This document shows positions 59,015 through 64,000 of a DNA stretch of 64,000 nt, one piece after another. The notes below the pieces were generated by a model. The model had not been told where the DNA came from. It saw only the letters and a list, made by a program, of their open reading frames with translations, and did no database searches. This stretch comes from Candidatus Ruminococcus avistercoris (GTDB lineage: Bacteria; Bacillota; Clostridia; Lachnospirales; Lachnospiraceae): the NCBI GenBank assembly GCA_019120315.1, contig DWVJ01000028.1:29926-93925 (forward strand), written 5' to 3'. A program made the translations under genes and the position numbers. Every line of letters begins with the position of its first letter. Position 1 is the stretch's first letter.

Positions 59015-59786
59015 AAAACTGGTCATAAAAAAACTGCATATAGAATTTGAAATGGACAATGATACCATTCATGCAGTAAAAGGAGTCAGCTTGGAAATTC
59101 CCACAGGCAGAATTACGGCTCTGGTGGGAGAAAGCGGAAGCGGAAAATCCGTAACATCTCTGGCGGTTATGGATCTTCTGCCTGAAAACGGAAGAATCAG
59201 GGAAGGGGAGATATGGCTGAAGGACAAACCGCTGCATCTGATGGGGAAAAAAGAGAGGCGGCAAGTAAACGGGAGGGGTGTTGGCATGATCTTCCAGGAT
59301 CCCGGAGCTTCTCTGGATCCTCTGTATACCGTTGGCAGTCAGATAACAGAAGGTATACGGATGAAAAAACAGGTCAGCAGAAAAGAAGCATACAGGCAGG
59401 GGATTTTTTACCTGAATGCCGTCAACCTGCCGGAGCCCTCGCGGCTGATGAAAATGTATCCCTTTGAACTGAGCGGAGGGATGTGTCAGAGAGTTATGAT
59501 TGCGATGACCATAGCGCTCTCCCCTGATTTTCTGATTGCGGATGAACCTACAACAGCTTTGGATGTGACGGTTCAAAAGCAGATTCTGTCCGAGCTGTAC
59601 CGCCTCAGCCGGGATGAGAACATGGGAATTCTTCTTATTACACATGATCTCGGTGTGGTCGCCGAAATTGCGGATTATGTTTATATTATGCGGCAGGGAC
59701 AGATTGTGGAAGAGGCGGACACGGCCGCTTTGTTTCATCATCCGGAACAACCTTATACCAGGATGCTGCTGGATGGAATCTTATAG
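58995..59786 (+). CDS. ABC transporter ATP-binding protein, NikD/OppD type
   Basis: GESGSGKSVTSLAVMDLLP, LSGGMCQRVMIAMTIALSPDFLIADEPTTALDVTVQ. Confidence 0.92.
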   Translation: MGWQKAEKLVIKKLHIEFEMDNDTIHAVKGVSLEIPTGRITALVGESGSGKSVTSLAVMDLLPENGRIREGEIWLKDKPLHLMGKKERRQVNGRGVGMIFQDPGASLDPLYTVGSQITEGIRMKKQVSRKEAYRQGIFYLNAVNLPEPSRLMKMYPFELSGGMCQRVMIAMTIALSPDFLIADEPTTALDVTVQKQILSELYRLSRDENMGILLITHDLGVVAEIADYVYIMRQGQIVEEADTAALFHHPEQPYTRMLLDGIL

Positions 59787-59793
59787 AGGAGAT

Positions 59794-60768
59794 ATGAACT
59801 TGAAAACGCTGTTGGAGACAGAAAGAGTAAAAAAGTATTACGGGAAAGAAAGAGCGGGAAGGAATAACCGTCACTGTCTGGTGAAAGCGGTTGACGGAGT
59901 TACCCTTCAGATTAAGCAGGGAAAATCCATGGCTCTGATAGGAGAAAGCGGAAGCGGGAAAACTACATTTGGCAAAATGGCGGCCGGTTTGGAAAGAGTT
60001 TCTTCGGGCAGGATCTTTTTTCAGGGAAAGGAGATACAGGAATTGAAAGAGAGGGAGCTGCGGCCCATGAGAAAACATATGCAAATGATATTTCAGAGCA
60101 GCAGCGGTGTTTTTGACCCCTGCTACACAGTTGGAGAAAGCATCAGAGAGGTACTGAAAAATTTTACTGACCTTTCAGACGCGGAATGTGATGAAAAAGT
60201 GGAAATGATTCTGCGGAAAGTTGGACTGGATCCTTCCCTTGCCGGCAGATATGCGGGTCAGTTAAGCGGAGGCCAGTGTCAGAGAGCCAATATTGCCAGA
60301 GCGCTGGTGTTAAATCCGCAGTTGGTTGTTTGCGATGAGCCGGTATCAAGTCTGGATTTTTCCATACGAAAGCAAATATTAAATTTGCTGAATGAAATGC
60401 AGGAAGAGATGGATGTAACCTATCTGCTGATCACCCATGATTTATCCAATGTGCCTTATATTTGTGAACATGTGGCGATCATGTACCGCGGCTGCGTGGT
60501 AGAGCAGATGGAGAGCGCTGCTTCCATGGAACGGGAAGCGCTTCATCCCTATACAAACATGTTATTCCGTTCTGTTCCGATGAAGGATCCTGACAAAAGA
60601 AAAAATATAAGACGGGAATATACTGCCGCGCCGGAAGAAAACTCATTTTTTGAAGGCTGTGTTTACCAGAAAAGATGCAAATACTGTATGCCGGTCTGCA
60701 TGAACAGTAAGCCTGCGCTGAAAAAGATAGCGGATGGTCATATGGTGGCCTGCCATTGTTATGAGTGA
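59794..60768 (+). CDS. ABC transporter ATP-binding protein, NikE/OppF type
   Basis: GESGSGKTTFGKMAAGLE, LSGGQCQRANIARALVLNPQLVVCDEPVSSLDFSIR, C-terminal Cys-containing GCVYQKRCKYCMPVC. Confidence 0.92.
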   Translation: MNLKTLLETERVKKYYGKERAGRNNRHCLVKAVDGVTLQIKQGKSMALIGESGSGKTTFGKMAAGLERVSSGRIFFQGKEIQELKERELRPMRKHMQMIFQSSSGVFDPCYTVGESIREVLKNFTDLSDAECDEKVEMILRKVGLDPSLAGRYAGQLSGGQCQRANIARALVLNPQLVVCDEPVSSLDFSIRKQILNLLNEMQEEMDVTYLLITHDLSNVPYICEHVAIMYRGCVVEQMESAASMEREALHPYTNMLFRSVPMKDPDKRKNIRREYTAAPEENSFFEGCVYQKRCKYCMPVCMNSKPALKKIADGHMVACHCYE

Positions 60769-60791
60769 ATGTGAAGCAAGGAGGAAATGAT

Positions 60792-62381
60792 ATGAAAATA
60801 ATGAAAAGACTGTGGATTGTCTTACTGGCCGGTATGGTTATGCTTTCATCCGGGTGCAGTACGGGCGGGACAGACAATGAAACACAGGAAAATGCGGCAA
60901 ATGATGAGAAAGTGGTGACGGCTCTGGTTTCCACCGATATAAAGCCGGAAGAAGCGGATACCATTTCCGGGGACAGCATATGTTTTCAGATGCTGGAGAT
61001 GATTTATGAACCCCTGGTGCGATATGGAGAGGGGGGCAAAATCGAACCCGCTCTGGCCCGTGACTGGGAGATCAGTGAGGATGGGAAAGAATATACTTTT
61101 TATCTGCGGGAAGACGTAAAGTTTTCTGACGGAACGGACTTTAACGCGGACAATGTTTTGTTTAACGTGCAGAGATGGGGAGAACAGAAGACCTTTTCCG
61201 CGAATCTTCTGGATGTTCAGAAAAAGGATGATTATACCGTTACTTTCTTTTTTGATGAAGTGGCATATCCTGTCCTGACAGAATTTACATATCCAAGGCC
61301 GTATCGGATGCTGGGAGAGAACGGCGTGGATCAGGAAGGCGTTTACCAATCCATGATCGGAACGGGACAATGGATGATAGAAAGCTATGAATCAAATCAG
61401 GAAGTTATTTTGGTTCCCAATCCATATTATTATGGGGACAGTCCTAAAATTGATAAAGTGATCTTCAGACTGGTACAGGACGGGCAGTCCAGAACCATGG
61501 CCATGCAGAGCCAGGAAGCGGATATCTGTTTTGCGGATATACCTTCTGAAAACCGTTCTGTTGTGGAAGCAGACGATCATCTTTCCGTTCTGGAATGTAA
61601 TCCTACGCAGAGTTTTTATCTGATTCTGAACTATGAGAATGAAATGCTTCAGGATGAACGTGTACGGCAGGCTCTGAATTATGCGACAGATAGGGAAAGC
61701 ATAGTGAACGACCTGCTGGATGGAGCGGGAACACCGGCAGAAGGATTATTTCCGCCTGGTACTCCCTATGTCACCAAAGAAAACAGTCCCGGTTATGAGT
61801 ATGATCCTGAAAAAGCTTCACAGCTGCTAAAGGACGCAGGTTATGAAGACAGCGACGGTGATGGCATTCTGGAAAAAGACGGTCAGAAACTGTCCCTGAA
61901 ACTGGTGTTCCAGACGGAGGAATATGCCAACTGGAAAAGCATCTGTGAATATCTGCAGTCAGAATACGCTTCTATAGGTATTGAAGTGGAATTAAATCAG
62001 CTGGAATCGGCAGGGTATTATGATGCTATCTGGACGACCAGAGATTACGATATGGTTATTTACCGTACCTATGAAGATTCATGGAATCCCCATGGATTTC
62101 TGGAAAGTATGTTCGTGCAGACAGAGGGAAATCCGGCAGTATCATGGTATGATGAAGAGATCAGCGGGGAAATTCAGAAGGTATTGAAAACCATGGATGA
62201 AAACGGCCGAACAGAACTTTATCATCAGATTCTGACACAAATGCACGACAAAGCGGTATGTGTGCCGCTGTACTATCCCTCGAGAGAATATGTGTATAAT
62301 AACCGACTGAGCAGCGTAGAAGCTGCAGCAACCTCTTATGAAGGAATTATATGGAGCAGTCTGGAGATAAGCGATTCATAA
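60792..62381 (+). CDS. ABC transporter substrate-binding lipoprotein, NikA/OppA family
   Basis: Lipobox VMLSSGCS; YEPLVRYGEGGKIEPALARDWEISEDGKEYTFYLREDVKFSDGTDFNADNV...TYPRPYRMLGENGV...MIGTGQWMIESYESNQEVILVPNPYYYGD. Confidence 0.9.
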   Translation: MKIMKRLWIVLLAGMVMLSSGCSTGGTDNETQENAANDEKVVTALVSTDIKPEEADTISGDSICFQMLEMIYEPLVRYGEGGKIEPALARDWEISEDGKEYTFYLREDVKFSDGTDFNADNVLFNVQRWGEQKTFSANLLDVQKKDDYTVTFFFDEVAYPVLTEFTYPRPYRMLGENGVDQEGVYQSMIGTGQWMIESYESNQEVILVPNPYYYGDSPKIDKVIFRLVQDGQSRTMAMQSQEADICFADIPSENRSVVEADDHLSVLECNPTQSFYLILNYENEMLQDERVRQALNYATDRESIVNDLLDGAGTPAEGLFPPGTPYVTKENSPGYEYDPEKASQLLKDAGYEDSDGDGILEKDGQKLSLKLVFQTEEYANWKSICEYLQSEYASIGIEVELNQLESAGYYDAIWTTRDYDMVIYRTYEDSWNPHGFLESMFVQTEGNPAVSWYDEEISGEIQKVLKTMDENGRTELYHQILTQMHDKAVCVPLYYPSREYVYNNRLSSVEAAATSYEGIIWSSLEISDS

Positions 62382-62449
62382 CCAATGAGAATGGGTCTTG
62401 AAACCTAATGGAAAAAATATTATAATCCCATCTTTGACAGTTGAAAGAC

Positions 62450-62502
62450 AAAAAAACGGCTACAAACCTAGAAAATATAGGCAATGTAGCCGTTCCCTTT
62501 TT
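62450..62502. terminator. Bidirectional hairpin terminator between B12-regulated operon and transposase
   Basis: aacggctaca-aacctagaaaatataggcaa-tgtagccgtt (62455-62494) with poly-T on both sides (aaaaaa left, ttttttt right). Confidence 0.75.
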
Positions 62503-62516
62503 TGCATCGATATGTG

Positions 62517-64000
62517 CTATATTTCTTTTTTGTGCACGTTTTTTGTATTTTTAATTATCGTCCGCATAGTGGATTTCGTAATGATCTCGTAATCTGTACG
62601 GAAACCGAAAACCTGATGCAGTGTATCTGTGAGTTCTGTGCGAGTATAGGAAGGAATATAACCACCGGCAGTATTTATAAGGGTTATATTCATATATCGC
62701 AGGGTTTGGATGATCTGGTCACAGGTGAATTCTTCCCCGACTTTTTTCTCTAATAATCGGTAAACAATCAGGCTGATATAGCAGGTCATGAAATGGGCTT
62801 TAATTCGGTCTTCACGGCGGACAAATGCCGGGCGGATCCGGGCTCTTCTTTCATGATCCGGAAGTTTTCTTCGATTTCCCAACGCTGCTGATTGATTCGG
62901 ATGATCTCACCTACATCTCCTTCCAGATTGGTTACTACTGCGTAGAATCCATCGTACATCGCTTCTTTTTCAATCTGCTCCCGATCAAGGTCATACACCG
63001 TTTTTTCAGCGATTTCTCCATCGTCGGTAACTGTAGTAGCTTTTACAAACCGCATAGGATCATTTGGATTTTTTCCTTTTCTCTTTTTCCCTGGTGCATG
63101 CAGGATCTTTTGTGCGCGCTCAACCTGTCCTTCTCGGATCGTTCTCTGGTAAGCAGCATATTTCGGGGAATAGGTAATGATCAGTGTCTCATCCATGTCT
63201 CCCGTTATAAGAGGATACTCCTTGTAGTAAACAGAGTTGTAAATTTCTTCATCTGTTTCATCCAGTGTACGAAGATCAATAAATTTCGGCGATCCTATCT
63301 TGCGGAACTGAGCAGGGTTCATCGCTGCTTTCCGTTCTTCCTCCTTCATTTTTTTCAGGGAATGTGTAATCACATAAGCTCTATGGCTGAAGCTATTGAA
63401 CCGTCGGTTGTTGAGGGAACCCAATCCGCTGTCTGAACAGAAAATAAATTCGCTGCAGTTGAAGTCCCGGATGATCTTTTGTTCTAATGGTTTTAACGTG
63501 GTTTGTTCATTTTGGTTCCCGGGGAAAATATCAAAGGACAAAGGGATTCCATCCGCATCCATGAACAATCCCATGGTCACGATTGGATTCGGCCTGTGCT
63601 CCTTGCTTTTTCCGTACTTTCTCAGTTCATCCTCTTGTTCAATCTCGAAATAAAAGTTTGTGCAGTCATAGTACAAGATTTTTTTGTTCCTGGGATGAAC
63701 AAAGCTGGAATTCTGGTAGAGTTCACTTTGTATAAAATCGGATTCCGCGGCAATGACGGAAAGGGCACGGTAAACATCCTGCAAATGATATTTGGGCGGT
63801 TCCAGCAGTGTCTTGCAATACTCATAACTTTCGCGTTTGCTGGAAGGATGGAGGATACGGGCATAGATCAGGTCTGTAAAAACAGCGTGCAGATCATACT
63901 GGTACTTGTAGCGTCTTTTGATGGAACGGCAGATCTTATCCAGGCGGAGCTCGGTAACAAGAGATTGCAGGAAGAGATATCCACTATTGAAAAGCCGTTG
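62517..64000 (-). mobile_element. IS1634-like family transposase, frameshifted near the C-terminus, N-terminus beyond window
   Basis: Open frame 62786-64000 (QRLFNSGYLFLQSLVTELRLDKICRSIKRRYKYQYDLHAVFTDLIYARILHPSSKRESYEYCKTLLEPPKYHLQDVYRALS...VTMGLFMDADGIPLSFDIFPGNQNEQTTLKPLEQKI...QRWEIEENFRIMKEE); continuation RARIRPAFVRREDRIKAHFMTCYISLIVYRLLEKKV lies in another frame (62517-62882). Confidence 0.85.

Noticed and set aside
1-64000. Prophage, integrative element or secondary-metabolite (NRPS/PKS) cluster
   Set aside because: No integrase, phage structural, conjugation or assembly-line genes in any frame; only the terminal IS-like transposase is mobile.

Overview
This 64 kb window is ordinary-density chromosome from a low-to-mid GC Firmicute. 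The gene content looks like Clostridia/Lachnospiraceae, but that is inferred from protein style and is not proven here. From left to right it contains: (1) a leftward V/A-type ATPase operon whose last gene, subunit D, is cut by the window edge; (2) trmB, a tRNA-Lys(CTT) and a MATE transporter gene with internal in-frame deletions; (3) a molybdate cassette (HTH/PBP one-component regulator, modABC, Mop); (4) trkA/trkH, a C_GCAxxG_C_C protein, a DUF2284 protein and tenA; (5) a Ser/Thr kinase, tiny membrane protein, PP2C and pseudokinase cluster, followed by a polysaccharide deacetylase; (6) an Rpn-type PD-(D/E)XK protein with a 57-bp tandem repeat; (7) DUF308, ftsH, a TetR regulator, typA, an SSB-like protein and a DUF1275 protein; (8) a multiply deleted Cache-MscS channel gene next to an FHA-ABC transporter; (9) a lysine riboswitch with dapA and dapB; (10) a eukaryotic-type hisA; (11) an RpiR regulator, an aminoethylphosphonate-type ABC importer and a saccharopine-dehydrogenase-like gene; (12) hpf, an L,D-transpeptidase and an Ig-repeat surface protein; (13) a cobalamin riboswitch driving an eight-gene operon (SAM methyltransferase, CydDC-like heterodimeric ABC pair, NikABCDE-like importer), ending at a frameshifted IS1634-like transposase that runs off the right edge. 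The best candidate for an undescribed system is the cobalamin-riboswitch operon at 52.6-62.4 kb. The second most notable signal is the pattern of multiple clean deletions in two membrane-protein genes (MATE, MscS). All family assignments come from reading translated motifs; no database search was run.
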